From B18-G4 sp003648575 (lineage in GTDB: Bacteria > Bacteroidota > Bacteroidia > Bacteroidales > B18-G4): a stretch of DNA of 19,275 nt. The first letter of the stretch is position 1. Every line of letters starts with the position of its first letter. The stretch spans positions 1-19,275 of the forward strand of contig JAOZTN010000055.1 of assembly GCA_029942245.1 (NCBI GenBank), given 5' to 3'. Below are positions 1 to 7,908 of this stretch, in pieces. The notes beneath the pieces are model-generated. The model did not search any database. It saw nothing but the letters and a program-made list of their open reading frames with translations, and was not told the origin of the DNA. Position numbers and translations under genes: made by a program.

Positions 1-42
1 TATGCCTTATGCCTTATGCCATATGCCTTATGCCTTATGCTT
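1..42. repeat. Tandem heptamer array A (TATGCCT unit)
   Basis: Six consecutive 7-bp units of TATGCCT fill this stretch; units 3 and 6 each carry one or two changes. It begins at the window edge, so its true length is unknown. A more degenerate 7-bp rhythm (cctTGTT, cctTATT, ctTTGTT) continues to about position 108 and reaches the hypF stop codon (94-96). Read in the hypF direction, each intact unit (AGGCATA) joins its neighbour to give a TAA. No protein is predicted here. Confidence 0.9.
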
Positions 43-93
43 CACTTCACTTGCGCATTCTTATGCTTATGCATATTCCTTGTTCCTTATTCT

Positions 94-2343
94 CTAATCT
101 TTGTTCCTCCTCCTCGCTGCTGCGATCACCAGCTGTCCCAGGGCGATCCCACCGTCATTGGCTGGTATTTCAACCGGGCTGTAGCAATCGTATCCACGCT
201 CTTTCAGCCCCTGTTCTACTTTTTCCAGGATGTATTCATTCTGGAAGCTTCCCCCTGAGAGAACGACTTTTCTGACACCTGTTTCCAGGGCGATCTTTTC
301 AACACCGGCAAAAATAGTATTAATCACTGAATTGTGGAATCGACTTGTGATAATTGAAAGGGAAACTTTTTGTTCCAGATCATCACAAATTCCTCTTATG
401 ATGCCGCCCGTATCGATAGGGCCATCAATGGAAAATGGATAAGAACCTTTTTCTCCCCAATCGATGATGCCTTCCAGTCGCATAGGAGCTTCTGCATGGA
501 AAGTGGCATAATTGCATAATCCGCAGAGGGCAGCGGCAGCATCGAAAAGCCTGCCGGCACTGGAGGTCAGCGGTGTATTCAGGCCGAGTTTTAGCGCCTG
601 TTTAACTATTGATACCGATTCTTCCGGGATGCTTTGCAGAAATTCGAGTTTCGGTATGGATTCACCATATACTTTGATGAGGTATGATAATGCCATCCGC
701 CAGGGCTCTTTTGTTGCCATATCCCCTCCGGGCATAGGCACGTAGTCGAACCAGGTTTTACGCTCATACCCGGCAAGATCGCAGAGCAGGAATTCACTGC
801 CCCAAATATTTCCGTCATCGCCCAGCCCCACACCATCAAAGCTGATGCCTATAACTTGCTCATCGATACCATATTCCGCCATGCAGGAGGCAATGTGGGC
901 ATGGTGATGCTGTACTTCAACAGCTTTGATCCCGGTTTCCCGGGCATATCTGCTTGAGAGGTAGTCAGGATGTATGTCATGAACGATCAGTGTAGTATTC
1001 ATCCTGAATAGCTTTTCAAACCTCCCTGCCGATTCTGTGAAGAATTCAAGGGTTTCGGCATTCTTTAGATCACCGATATGCTGGCTTAGTATGGCCTGCT
1101 TTCCTTTACCAATGCAAAAGCAATTTACCAGTTCTGCCCCGCAGGCAAAAATACCATCAACATCCAGGTCTAACTCCACCGGTCTGGGCACCCATGAACG
1201 TGACCTTCGTACTAATCTGGGCTTGTCATTTATTATCCTGCTAACTGAATCGTCGGTACGATTGTAAATATCCCTGTTGTTCAGCAGGACGGCATCCGAG
1301 ATGGGGCCAAGTATTTCAATAGCTTCATCATTATTTATGATAATGGGCTCATCAGAAATATTCCCGCTCGTAAGAACGATCACGTCCTGTTTCAGTTGTT
1401 CGAAAAGAAGGTGATGAAAAGGAAGGTAAGGCAACATGCCGCCTATAGTGCCAAACCCAACACTGACAGCTGTTGCAAGCTTTTTTCGTGATTTCATGAG
1501 CACAATAGGGCGTTGCCATGATTCCAGGGCTTTCTTTTCATATTCGGAAATGAATGCATATTTTTCGGCTGCTTCAAGGTTCCTGAACATGACAGCAAAG
1601 GGCTTCCCATCCCTATTTTTTGCATTTCGCAGTCGATTTACTGCATCATTACTATGTGCGTCACAACAAAGATGAAAACCACCCAAACCTTTCATGGCGA
1701 TGATCTTGCCATTATCGATCAGATCCGCTGTTATTTCAAGGATTTTGTTGATATCGCCGATCTCCTTTTCTTCAAGGAGGAGGCTATATGTTGGGCCGCA
1801 ATGGGTGCAGGCAACAGGCTGGGCGTGGAACCTGCGGTCGAGGATGTTGGTGTACTCTTCGCGACAGCGCTTACACATGGGAAAGGCATCCATGGTTGTC
1901 ATGGGCCGGTCGTAGGGCAGGTCACGAATTATCGTGAACCTTGGACCACAATTTGTGCAGTTGATAAACGGATAGTCGATGCGGTGGTATTGATCCTTCA
2001 TATCTTCAAGGCAAGCATCGCATACAGCAATATCAGGACTGACATCAGTGATCTGTTCGGAGGTATCTTCACTCTTTTTGATAAAGAAGGAATTAAAGCC
2101 TTCAGCCACTGCATTCTCCACCTCCATGCTGTGGATATTGGATGCTGCCGGGGCTTCAACTTTCAATGAGTCTATGAAAGTATCCAGTTCATTTTCTCCC
2201 CCCTCGGCATGTATCCTTACGCCTTCGTTGCTATTTTCGACCCAGCCACACAGATCATTCCTGACAGCAATCCTGTATATGAAGGGACGAAAGCCTACGC
2301 CTTGTACCAATCCTGTAATATGAATCTTCTTTGCTTTCGGCAT
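94..2343 (-). CDS. hypF: Carbamoyltransferase HypF, [NiFe]-hydrogenase maturation
   Basis: HypF uses carbamoyl phosphate and ATP to carbamoylate the C-terminal cysteine of HypE, the first step in making the CN ligands of the [NiFe] centre; it is cytoplasmic. The 749-residue length and all domains fit. There is an N-terminal acylphosphatase domain (residues 1-90, GLVQGVGFRPF). Paired zinc fingers use C108/C111, C129/C132, C157/C160 and C179/C182. A YrdC-like domain follows (KGLGGFHL at 218, TSGN at 325). The C-terminal Kae1-like domain carries a VQHHHAH metal motif at 477-483. The ATG at 2341-2343 starts exactly at the acylphosphatase domain. It diverges from rex, and a TAATTTTG -7 box lies upstream (2377 to 2370). 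No hypABCDE genes are in the window, so HypF is separated from its partners or they lie beyond the left edge. The TAG stop falls in a degenerate heptamer stretch. Confidence 0.96.
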   Translation of the reverse strand: MPKAKKIHITGLVQGVGFRPFIYRIAVRNDLCGWVENSNEGVRIHAEGGENELDTFIDSLKVEAPAASNIHSMEVENAVAEGFNSFFIKKSEDTSEQITDVSPDIAVCDACLEDMKDQYHRIDYPFINCTNCGPRFTIIRDLPYDRPMTTMDAFPMCKRCREEYTNILDRRFHAQPVACTHCGPTYSLLLEEKEIGDINKILEITADLIDNGKIIAMKGLGGFHLCCDAHSNDAVNRLRNAKNRDGKPFAVMFRNLEAAEKYAFISEYEKKALESWQRPIVLMKSRKKLATAVSVGFGTIGGMLPYLPFHHLLFEQLKQDVIVLTSGNISDEPIIINNDEAIEILGPISDAVLLNNRDIYNRTDDSVSRIINDKPRLVRRSRSWVPRPVELDLDVDGIFACGAELVNCFCIGKGKQAILSQHIGDLKNAETLEFFTESAGRFEKLFRMNTTLIVHDIHPDYLSSRYARETGIKAVEVQHHHAHIASCMAEYGIDEQVIGISFDGVGLGDDGNIWGSEFLLCDLAGYERKTWFDYVPMPGGDMATKEPWRMALSYLIKVYGESIPKLEFLQSIPEESVSIVKQALKLGLNTPLTSSAGRLFDAAAALCGLCNYATFHAEAPMRLEGIIDWGEKGSYPFSIDGPIDTGGIIRGICDDLEQKVSLSIITSRFHNSVINTIFAGVEKIALETGVRKVVLSGGSFQNEYILEKVEQGLKERGYDCYSPVEIPANDGGIALGQLVIAAARRRNKD

Positions 2344-2360
2344 GAACGGACCAACAATTA

Positions 2361-2391
2361 TTTGTCAGGCAAAATTACACTTTTATATTTG
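2361..2391 (+). promoter_or_regulatory. Candidate Bacteroidota promoter upstream of rex
   Basis: TTTG at 2361-2364 is followed, after exactly 19 bp, by TATATTTG at 2384-2391, a full match to the phylum's TTTG-N19-TAnnTTTG pattern. Transcription would start near 2397 and leave a leader of about 135 nt before rex. A second -7-type element, TAAATTTG, lies closer to the gene at 2498-2505, giving a roughly 20-nt leader but without a good -33 box. Either or both may be used. No TTGTTAA-type Rex palindrome was seen here, so autoregulation by Rex is not evident. Confidence 0.5.
2370..2377 (-). promoter_or_regulatory. Candidate -7 element for hypF
   Basis: On the minus strand this reads TAATTTTG, a full TAnnTTTG match about 26 nt upstream of the hypF start, giving a short leader. 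The nearest TTTG upstream is only 15 bp away rather than 19, so the -33 support is poor. It overlaps the rex promoter candidate on the other strand, so the two divergent promoters would compete. Confidence 0.35.
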
Positions 2392-2531
2392 GCAAAGCCT
2401 CAACCAGATATTAAGAATAGCAGGCGATTTATGGCATGTTTTTTTTAGCTTATTTTGCATGTTTTAGCTGTAATCTTTAATAATTCTCCTGAATTCATAA
2501 ATTTGTGGGCGGATAAAATAAATTTGTAGTG

Positions 2532-3149
2532 ATGGGAAATGAGCTTCCACGGAATACTATCCTTCGTTTAAGCCAGTATAGAAGGCTATTGGAAAAGTAC
2601 AGGTACCTGGATCAACCCTATGTTTTTTCACACGACCTGGCCCGTATCCTGAACCTGAAATCCGTGAATGTGCGGCATGATTTCATGTTGCTTGGGATTA
2701 CAGGCGACCGGAGGATGGGTTACAACATACATTTGCTACTTGAGAAGATCAATGAAAAGCTTGGAAAAGACGGAGTAAATATTATCCTGATCGGCCTGGG
2801 CCGCCTGGGTGAATCAGTCCTGTCCTACCTCGAGGATTCTTCTTCATACCTCAAGGTATCGGCTATTTTTGAGATCGATCCATCAAAGATCGGAACCAGC
2901 CATAACGAAATAGATTGTTTCAGCATTACAGAACTGACTGCTTTTGTAAAAAGAGGAGGCATAACCACTGCTATCCTTGCAGTGCCTCAGGAAGACGTGA
3001 ACGACATCCTTCCGATCATGCTTGATGCCGGGATCAAAGGCATATTGAATTATTCACCGGAGCAACTAAATGTCCCTGATGAGGTGATTGTTCGCAACGT
3101 GGACATTATTTCTTCTCTCGAAGAGATCAATTATTCCCTTTCAGGATAG
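2532..3149 (+). CDS. rex: Redox-sensing transcriptional repressor Rex
   Basis: Rex represses fermentation and redox genes by binding operator DNA when NAD+ dominates and releases it when NADH rises. This 205-residue protein has the full layout. The N-terminal winged helix spans about 7-55 (LRLSQYRRLL, recognition segment VRHDF at 47-51). A Rossmann fold follows with GLGRLG at 88-93 and the AIFEIDPSKIG strand at 111-121. The C-terminal GIKGILNYSPEQL and NVDI segments are typical of the family. Two starts touch: GTG at 2529 and ATG at 2532. I take the ATG because neither has a clear ribosome site and ATG is stronger. The gene sits 126 bp upstream of a perfect Rex-type palindrome at the hox promoter, which points to the hydrogenase operon as its direct target. 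Confidence in the family is very high; the target is inferred. Confidence 0.95.
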   Translation: MGNELPRNTILRLSQYRRLLEKYRYLDQPYVFSHDLARILNLKSVNVRHDFMLLGITGDRRMGYNIHLLLEKINEKLGKDGVNIILIGLGRLGESVLSYLEDSSSYLKVSAIFEIDPSKIGTSHNEIDCFSITELTAFVKRGGITTAILAVPQEDVNDILPIMLDAGIKGILNYSPEQLNVPDEVIVRNVDIISSLEEINYSLSG

Positions 3150-3241
3150 GGAATTAATATCTATAATAATAAATTTAATTATTTGATAATCTGCGCTTTC
3201 CTTATTTTGTAATTTGAAATCGTTCTAAATTTTCGGACTCC

Positions 3242-3272
3242 TTTGCCCTTTTAAAAAATCGGATTATTTTTG
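3242..3272 (+). promoter_or_regulatory. hox operon promoter (Bacteroidota -33/-7)
   Basis: TTTG at 3242-3245 and TATTTTTG at 3265-3272 are separated by exactly 19 bp, a perfect match to the phylum's housekeeping promoter. Transcription is predicted to start around 3277-3279, about 58 nt before hoxF and inside the Rex-type palindrome that follows. That geometry is what a repressor-blocked promoter looks like. Confidence 0.7.
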
Positions 3273-3274
3273 CG

Positions 3275-3292
3275 TTGTTAAATCTTTAACAA
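3275..3292. promoter_or_regulatory. Rex operator candidate
   Basis: TTGTTAAATCTTTAACAA is a perfect inverted repeat with 8-bp arms and a 2-bp centre. It matches the TTGTTAANNNNTTAACAA type of Rex operator described for several bacterial groups. It begins 3 bp after the -7 box and covers the predicted transcription start of the hox operon. With rex directly upstream, repression by Rex at low NADH and release at high NADH is the natural reading. Confidence 0.8.
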
Positions 3293-3335
3293 GTAAGATA
3301 ATAATTCAAGAACGCATCACTAAAGTGTTGATTTT

Positions 3336-5138
3336 ATGAAAGATAAAGTGCAAAATATCATCAGAAGCTACAAGGACGACAAAACGCGTTTGATGGATAT
3401 CCTCATTGATATCCAGGAAGCGTACAATTGTATCCCCGATGAAGCTATCGAAACCATCGCCGGGCAGTTGAATATGTCGAAAGTTGATGTAGATCAGACT
3501 TTGTCGTTTTATCATTTCTTTACCAACAAGCCCACAGGGAAATATACTGTTTATCTGAATGACAGTCTTGTGGCTATGATGAAGGGAAGGGATGAAGTTG
3601 CCAGGGCTTTTGAAGAAGAAGCCGGAGTAAAGTTTGGTTCTGTCACTGAAGACGGACTGATCGGGCTTTTCAATACTGCTGACATTGGCATGAACGACCA
3701 GGAGCCTGCAGCCCTTATTAACGGGGTTCCGTTTACAAATCTTACCAGCTCGAAAGTTAAAGAGCTCGTAGGCGGTTTTAAATCCGGTAAGGATGTCGAA
3801 GCGATGCTTGGCCCTGTGGGCGATGGCATGAATGCCGACCAGCGTATCAGTTCTATGGTAAGCAACAACTGCCATAAGAATTCGGGTGCTGTCCTTTGCC
3901 TGGAATATGAAACAGGTTCAGCTCTGAAACGTGCTGTAAGCATCACACGTGAGTCTGTAATAGAAACTGTAAAGAGTTCAAACCTCAGGGGTCGTGGCGG
4001 TGCCGGATTCCCTGCCGGACTTAAATGGGAATTTTGTCGCAAATCCAATGGCGATGAAAGTTACCTGGTATGTAATGCTGATGAAGGTGAGCCCGGTACT
4101 TTCAAGGAAAGGGTAATCCTTACCGAAATGCCCGAGCAACTTTTCGAAGGGATGGCCATTGCCGGTTATGCCCTTGATGCAAAGGAAGGCATCGTTTACC
4201 TCAGGGCAGAATATGTGTACCTCAAAAAATACCTGGAAGACGTTTTGCAGAAAATGAGAGATGAAAATCTCCTTGGAAACGGAATCCTCGGCAATAATGA
4301 TTTCAATTTTGATATTCGCATTCAGATGGGAGCTGGTGCCTACGTTTGTGGCGAGGAGTCAGCCCTGATAGAATCAATGGAAGGTAAGCGTGGTGAACCA
4401 CGTAACCGTCCACCATTCCCCGTTCAGGCGGGTTATATGGGCAAACCAACCGTTGTAAATAATGTAGAAACCCTCAGTACAGTAGTAAAGATCATACTTC
4501 ACGGAGCTGATTGGTTCAAAGCCATCGGAACTGCTGAGTCAGCGGGTACCAAACTGCTAAGTATCTCCGGCGACTGTAAACAGCCGGGCGTATACGAAGT
4601 CGAATACGGCATGACCATCAAAGAGATGCTCGAGATGGTTGGTGCCACATCAGTACAGGCTGTTCAGGTTGGAGGCCCTTCAGGCACATGTATCGATGAG
4701 AGCCAGTTCAGCAAAACCATCTCTTTTGAAGAACTGCCCACCGGTGGTGCCATGGTCGTGATTGGAAAAGATCGTGATCTCTTAAGGGAAGTAGTAATAA
4801 ACTATATGGATTTCTTTATCGACGAATCATGCAGTTCATGTGCACCTTGCCGTTCACTCACCGTGATCCTGAAGAACAAGCTGATAAAAATGCTGAATGG
4901 CTTCGGAACCAAGGCTGATATCGACGAGTTATATAACTGGGGACTGTATATGAAACAGGCCAACCGTTGCGGCCTGGGCCAGACAGCTGCCAACCCCATC
5001 CTGACCACGATCGAGAACTTCCGCCCACTCTACGAAGCCCTCGTTAAATCAGATGATGAATTTGTTTCTGAGTTTGATATGGACAAAGCGGTTCAGGAAT
5101 CCTGTAACTATGTAGGCAGGGTACCGAATACACATTAA
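3336..5138 (+). CDS. hoxF: NAD-reducing hydrogenase diaphorase subunit HoxF (HoxE-HoxF fusion)
   Basis: This subunit of the soluble NAD-linked hydrogenase carries FMN and exchanges electrons with NAD(H). The 600-residue length matches the Ralstonia-type fused HoxF. Residues 1-160 are a NuoE/HoxE-like domain, followed by NuoF. The FMN/NADH motif RGRGGAGFP is at 218-226 and GAGAYVCGEES at 332-342. An SLBB-like region follows, then the 4Fe-4S ligands C499, C502, C505 and C545. The NuoE-like domain has lost all four 2Fe-2S cysteines: by alignment to the family the positions are N75, A80, D116 and N120, and the only cysteine in residues 1-130 is C32. It is first in the hox operon, 44 bp after the Rex-type operator. 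The ATG has no Shine-Dalgarno sequence. NuoEF of complex I is excluded by the HoxU, HoxY and HoxH genes that follow. Confidence 0.94.
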   Translation: MKDKVQNIIRSYKDDKTRLMDILIDIQEAYNCIPDEAIETIAGQLNMSKVDVDQTLSFYHFFTNKPTGKYTVYLNDSLVAMMKGRDEVARAFEEEAGVKFGSVTEDGLIGLFNTADIGMNDQEPAALINGVPFTNLTSSKVKELVGGFKSGKDVEAMLGPVGDGMNADQRISSMVSNNCHKNSGAVLCLEYETGSALKRAVSITRESVIETVKSSNLRGRGGAGFPAGLKWEFCRKSNGDESYLVCNADEGEPGTFKERVILTEMPEQLFEGMAIAGYALDAKEGIVYLRAEYVYLKKYLEDVLQKMRDENLLGNGILGNNDFNFDIRIQMGAGAYVCGEESALIESMEGKRGEPRNRPPFPVQAGYMGKPTVVNNVETLSTVVKIILHGADWFKAIGTAESAGTKLLSISGDCKQPGVYEVEYGMTIKEMLEMVGATSVQAVQVGGPSGTCIDESQFSKTISFEELPTGGAMVVIGKDRDLLREVVINYMDFFIDESCSSCAPCRSLTVILKNKLIKMLNGFGTKADIDELYNWGLYMKQANRCGLGQTAANPILTTIENFRPLYEALVKSDDEFVSEFDMDKAVQESCNYVGRVPNTH

Positions 5139-5170
5139 TCTGAATTAAGAATCTGAAACGACTTAAAAAT

Positions 5171-5887
5171 ATGAACGACAAGATTAAAATAGTCATTGAT
5201 GGAAAAGAATGCTTGACCGAGCCCGGAAAAAGCATTATTGATGCCGCTAAAGATAACGGCATCTATATTCCATCTCTTTGTCATGTGGAAGGTGTAAAGC
5301 CTGCCGGTTCCTGCCGAATCTGTAACGTGAGTGTTAACGGCCGCAATATGACTGCCTGCAGTACTCCTGTTGTTGACGGAATGAGCATTGAAAGCAACAT
5401 CCCGGAATTGGAAGATATGCGTAAGGCCATCATCGAAGTGATGTTTGTTGCCGGAAACCATTTCTGCCCCGCTTGTGAAAAAAGCGGTAGTTGCGAACTC
5501 CAGGCCCTGGGATACAAGTACCTGATGATGGTACCCCGCTTCCCATATGAATTCCCCGATAAAGGTGTGAATGCTGAAAGCAAGTATATCTACCACGACC
5601 GCAACCGCTGCATACTTTGTAAAAGGTGTGTGCGTAGTGTGATCAAGGATGATAAACATGTGTTTGCCTTTAACAGCAGGGGAGGGGAAAACCTCCATAT
5701 TGAGATTGATACTGAGCTTGCTTCACAACTCACCGAAGCTGAAGCCCAGGAAGCCATGGACATTTGTCCTGTTGGTGCGATCCTCAAAAAAGAACGCGGA
5801 TATAATATACCTATCGGAGAGCGTAAGTTTGATAAAACGCCCATTGGTAGCGAAATTGAAAATAAATATAAAAAGGAGACCATATAA
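5171..5887 (+). CDS. hoxU: NAD-reducing hydrogenase diaphorase subunit HoxU
   Basis: HoxU wires electrons through iron-sulfur clusters between HoxY and HoxF. The 238 residues equal the N-terminal part of NuoG. A plant-type 2Fe-2S domain has C37, C48, C51 and C63. A His/Cys3 4Fe-4S site has H97, C99, C102 and C108 (CPACEKSGSC). A further 4Fe-4S site has C147, C150 and C153 (RCILCKRC) plus C199 in the CPVGA motif. The ATG follows an A-rich leader (CTTAAAAAT), typical for this phylum, 32 bp after hoxF. Its TAA overlaps the hoxY ATG by one base, so translation is probably coupled. The size and the adjacent HoxY rule out a full NuoG. Confidence 0.94.
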   Translation: MNDKIKIVIDGKECLTEPGKSIIDAAKDNGIYIPSLCHVEGVKPAGSCRICNVSVNGRNMTACSTPVVDGMSIESNIPELEDMRKAIIEVMFVAGNHFCPACEKSGSCELQALGYKYLMMVPRFPYEFPDKGVNAESKYIYHDRNRCILCKRCVRSVIKDDKHVFAFNSRGGENLHIEIDTELASQLTEAEAQEAMDICPVGAILKKERGYNIPIGERKFDKTPIGSEIENKYKKETI

Positions 5888-5889
5888 TG
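5870..5889 (+). promoter_or_regulatory. Strong Shine-Dalgarno cassette of hoxY
   Basis: AAAAAGGAGACCATATAATG ends in the hoxY start codon and contains a clear AGGAG. It differs by one base from the cassette in front of hoxH (6434-6453). Strong Shine-Dalgarno sites are unusual in this phylum, and other starts in this window lack them. Confidence 0.75.
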
Positions 5890-6435
5890 AGCAAACCAGT
5901 ATTAGCAACAACATCGCTGGCCGGCTGTTTCGGTTGTCATATGTCCTTCCTCGATATCGATGAGAGGATACTTGAGCTGATCCAATTGGTTGAATTCAAT
6001 AAATCTCCGATTGATGATATTAAAACTTTTACAAAGCAGTGCGACATTGGCCTGATCGAAGGCGGATGCTGTAACAGCGAAAATGTACATGTTTTAAAAG
6101 ACTTCCGGAAGAACTGTAAGATCCTCGTATCAGTGGGTGAATGCGCCATCATGGGAGGCCTGCCGGCCCTCAGGAACGGCATCCCCGTTGAGGAATGTAT
6201 CAGGGAAGCCTATCTTGATGGTCCCACTGTTGGACTGAACAAAGAGCAGATCCTTCCTAATGATGACGAGCTGCCCATGATCCTTGATAAAGTATATCCC
6301 TGCCACGAGATCGTAAAGATCGATTATTACCTGCCGGGATGTCCACCAAGGGCTGACCTCATCTGGAACGCACTCGTTGCCCTCGTGACCGGTGATGAGC
6401 TGAAATTACCCTACGAAGTAGTAAAATTTGACTAA
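5887..6435 (+). CDS. hoxY: NAD-reducing hydrogenase small subunit HoxY
   Basis: HoxY is the [NiFe]-hydrogenase small subunit; it holds the 4Fe-4S cluster nearest the active site and passes electrons to HoxU. At 182 residues it has the short group 3 form. There is no Tat signal and no C-terminal medial/distal cluster domain, so the enzyme is cytoplasmic. The cluster ligands are C14 and C17 (AGCFGCHMSF), C86 (VGECAIMGG) and C152 (LPGCPP). The start overlaps the hoxU stop as TAATG and is preceded by a strong AGGAG. It is followed 15 bp later by hoxH. An extra pair C61-C62 lies in the EGGCC segment, where the small-subunit fold approaches the cluster; its role is not clear from the sequence. Confidence 0.95.
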   Translation: MSKPVLATTSLAGCFGCHMSFLDIDERILELIQLVEFNKSPIDDIKTFTKQCDIGLIEGGCCNSENVHVLKDFRKNCKILVSVGECAIMGGLPALRNGIPVEECIREAYLDGPTVGLNKEQILPNDDELPMILDKVYPCHEIVKIDYYLPGCPPRADLIWNALVALVTGDELKLPYEVVKFD

Positions 6436-6453
6436 AAAGGAGACCTTATAATG
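6434..6453 (+). promoter_or_regulatory. Strong Shine-Dalgarno cassette of hoxH
   Basis: AAAAAGGAGACCTTATAATG ends in the hoxH start codon. It is a 19/20 copy of the hoxY initiation region, although the coding sequences on either side are unrelated. It begins in the hoxY stop codon. The duplication may keep the two hydrogenase subunits at equal output. Confidence 0.75.
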
Positions 6454-7902
6454 GCACAGAAAATAACCATAGAACCGGTAACGCGTGTTGAAGGACACGG
6501 AAAAGTTACCGTCCACCTGGATGACCAGAACAATGTTTCTCAAACCAGGTTGCATATCGTTGAATTCAGGGGATTCGAACGCTTTGTACAGGGACGTCCC
6601 TATTGGGAAGCTCCTGTGCTGGTACAGCGTCTTTGCGGGATCTGCCCTGTAAGCCACCACCTGGCAGCAGCAAAAGCCCTCGACGTGATCGTGGGTGCCG
6701 GCACCGGTGACGGCCTCACACCTACAGGTGAGAAAATGCGCCGCCTGATGCACTACGGACAGATGTTCCAGTCGCATGCACTGCATTTCTTCCACCTCGT
6801 TTCACCCGACCTGCTCTTTGGTATCGACGGTGACCCTGCCATCAGGAATGTGATCGGTGTGGCCCTTGAACACAAAGATTTAGCTGTACAGGGTGTGATG
6901 ATGCGTAAGTACGGACAGGAAATCATCCGCGCAACAGCAGGTAAAAAGATCCATGGCACCGGAGCTATCCCGGGCGGGATCAACAAATACCTCAGCGCCG
7001 AAGATAAAGAGTCATTCCTGAATGGTCCTGATCCGCTCAATATCGATCATATGATCGCTTGGGCACAGGGAGCACTCGACTTCTTTAAAGGGTACTATAA
7101 AGAGAACAAGGAATTCATCGACAACTTCGCGCAGTTTGATTCAAATCACCTCAGCATTGTTCGCAAGGATGGTGCACTCGATCTTTACCATGGTGTGATC
7201 AGGGCGGTTGATACAAACGGCAACAAGATCCTTGACGACGTCGATTATCAATATTACAATGACTATATCGAGGAAGAAGTCCGCTCATGGAGTTATATGA
7301 AATTCCCTTACCTCAAAAGCCTTGGAAAAGAAAAAGGTTGGTACAGGGTTGGACCACTTGCCCGCTTGAACGTTTGTGATTTTATTCCTTCTCCACTTGC
7401 TCAGAAAGAGTTTGAAGAGTTTAAATCACTCACTAATGGAAAACCAAACGGCCATTGTATGCACTATCATTATGCCAGGCTGATTGAAACACTTCACTCT
7501 GCTGAGATGATGAAGGAACTGCTGAATGATCCTGACCTCATGAAGGGCGACCTGACTGTTAAAGGTGATAGAAAACCTGAAGGTGTTGGTGTCATTGAAG
7601 CACCTCGCGGAACACTGTTCCACCACTATGCAGTGAATGAAAACGATCAGATCACCATGGCGAACCTCATCGTGTCTACCACCAACAATAATGAGCCCAT
7701 GAACCAATCGGTGAACAGGGTTGCAAAGAGTTGGATGAACGGACATACTGAGATCACAGAGCCAATGATGAATGCAGTGGAAGTTGCGATCAGGGCTTAT
7801 GACCCTTGCCTGAGTTGTGCTACACATGCACTGGGTAAGATGCCTCTTGAAGTTTCATTATATGATGCTTCGAATAACCTGATCGATAAAAAGAGGACCT
7901 AA
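6451..7902 (+). CDS. hoxH: NAD-reducing [NiFe]-hydrogenase large (catalytic) subunit HoxH
   Basis: HoxH carries the [NiFe](CN)2CO active site that interconverts H2 with protons and electrons. It has 483 residues, normal for group 3d. The N-terminal VTRVEGHGKV is followed by the L1 motif RLCGICPVSHH (C62, C65). The C-terminal L2 motif is DPCLSCATH (C453, C456, H459). These four cysteines bind nickel. A 24-residue tail follows H459 (ALGKMPLEV onward). Such a tail is removed by a dedicated protease after metal insertion, and hoxW lies immediately downstream. The closest families are the NAD-linked Hox enzymes. The HoxF/U/Y neighbours exclude F420-reducing and membrane-bound types. It starts with a strong AGGAG site. 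Confidence 0.96.
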   Translation: MAQKITIEPVTRVEGHGKVTVHLDDQNNVSQTRLHIVEFRGFERFVQGRPYWEAPVLVQRLCGICPVSHHLAAAKALDVIVGAGTGDGLTPTGEKMRRLMHYGQMFQSHALHFFHLVSPDLLFGIDGDPAIRNVIGVALEHKDLAVQGVMMRKYGQEIIRATAGKKIHGTGAIPGGINKYLSAEDKESFLNGPDPLNIDHMIAWAQGALDFFKGYYKENKEFIDNFAQFDSNHLSIVRKDGALDLYHGVIRAVDTNGNKILDDVDYQYYNDYIEEEVRSWSYMKFPYLKSLGKEKGWYRVGPLARLNVCDFIPSPLAQKEFEEFKSLTNGKPNGHCMHYHYARLIETLHSAEMMKELLNDPDLMKGDLTVKGDRKPEGVGVIEAPRGTLFHHYAVNENDQITMANLIVSTTNNNEPMNQSVNRVAKSWMNGHTEITEPMMNAVEVAIRAYDPCLSCATHALGKMPLEVSLYDASNNLIDKKRT

Positions 7903-7908
7903 AAACAG

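Noticed and set aside
1654..2169. 171-residue plus-strand open frame
   Set aside because: It is antisense to the zinc-finger and YrdC parts of hypF, whose motifs are all intact; the plus frame has no recognisable pattern.
2344..2528. Second Rex operator in the hypF-rex gap
   Set aside because: No TTGTTAA-N4-TTAACAA-like palindrome is present; only A/T-rich promoter-type elements are seen.
3306..3875. 189-residue minus-strand open frame crossing the hoxF start
   Set aside because: It is a shadow of the conserved HoxF N-terminal domain and runs to the operator region; no domain is visible.
3336..5887. Complex I NuoE/F/G genes
   Set aside because: The NuoG-like protein is only 238 residues, and it is followed directly by HoxY and a HoxH with nickel-binding cysteines.
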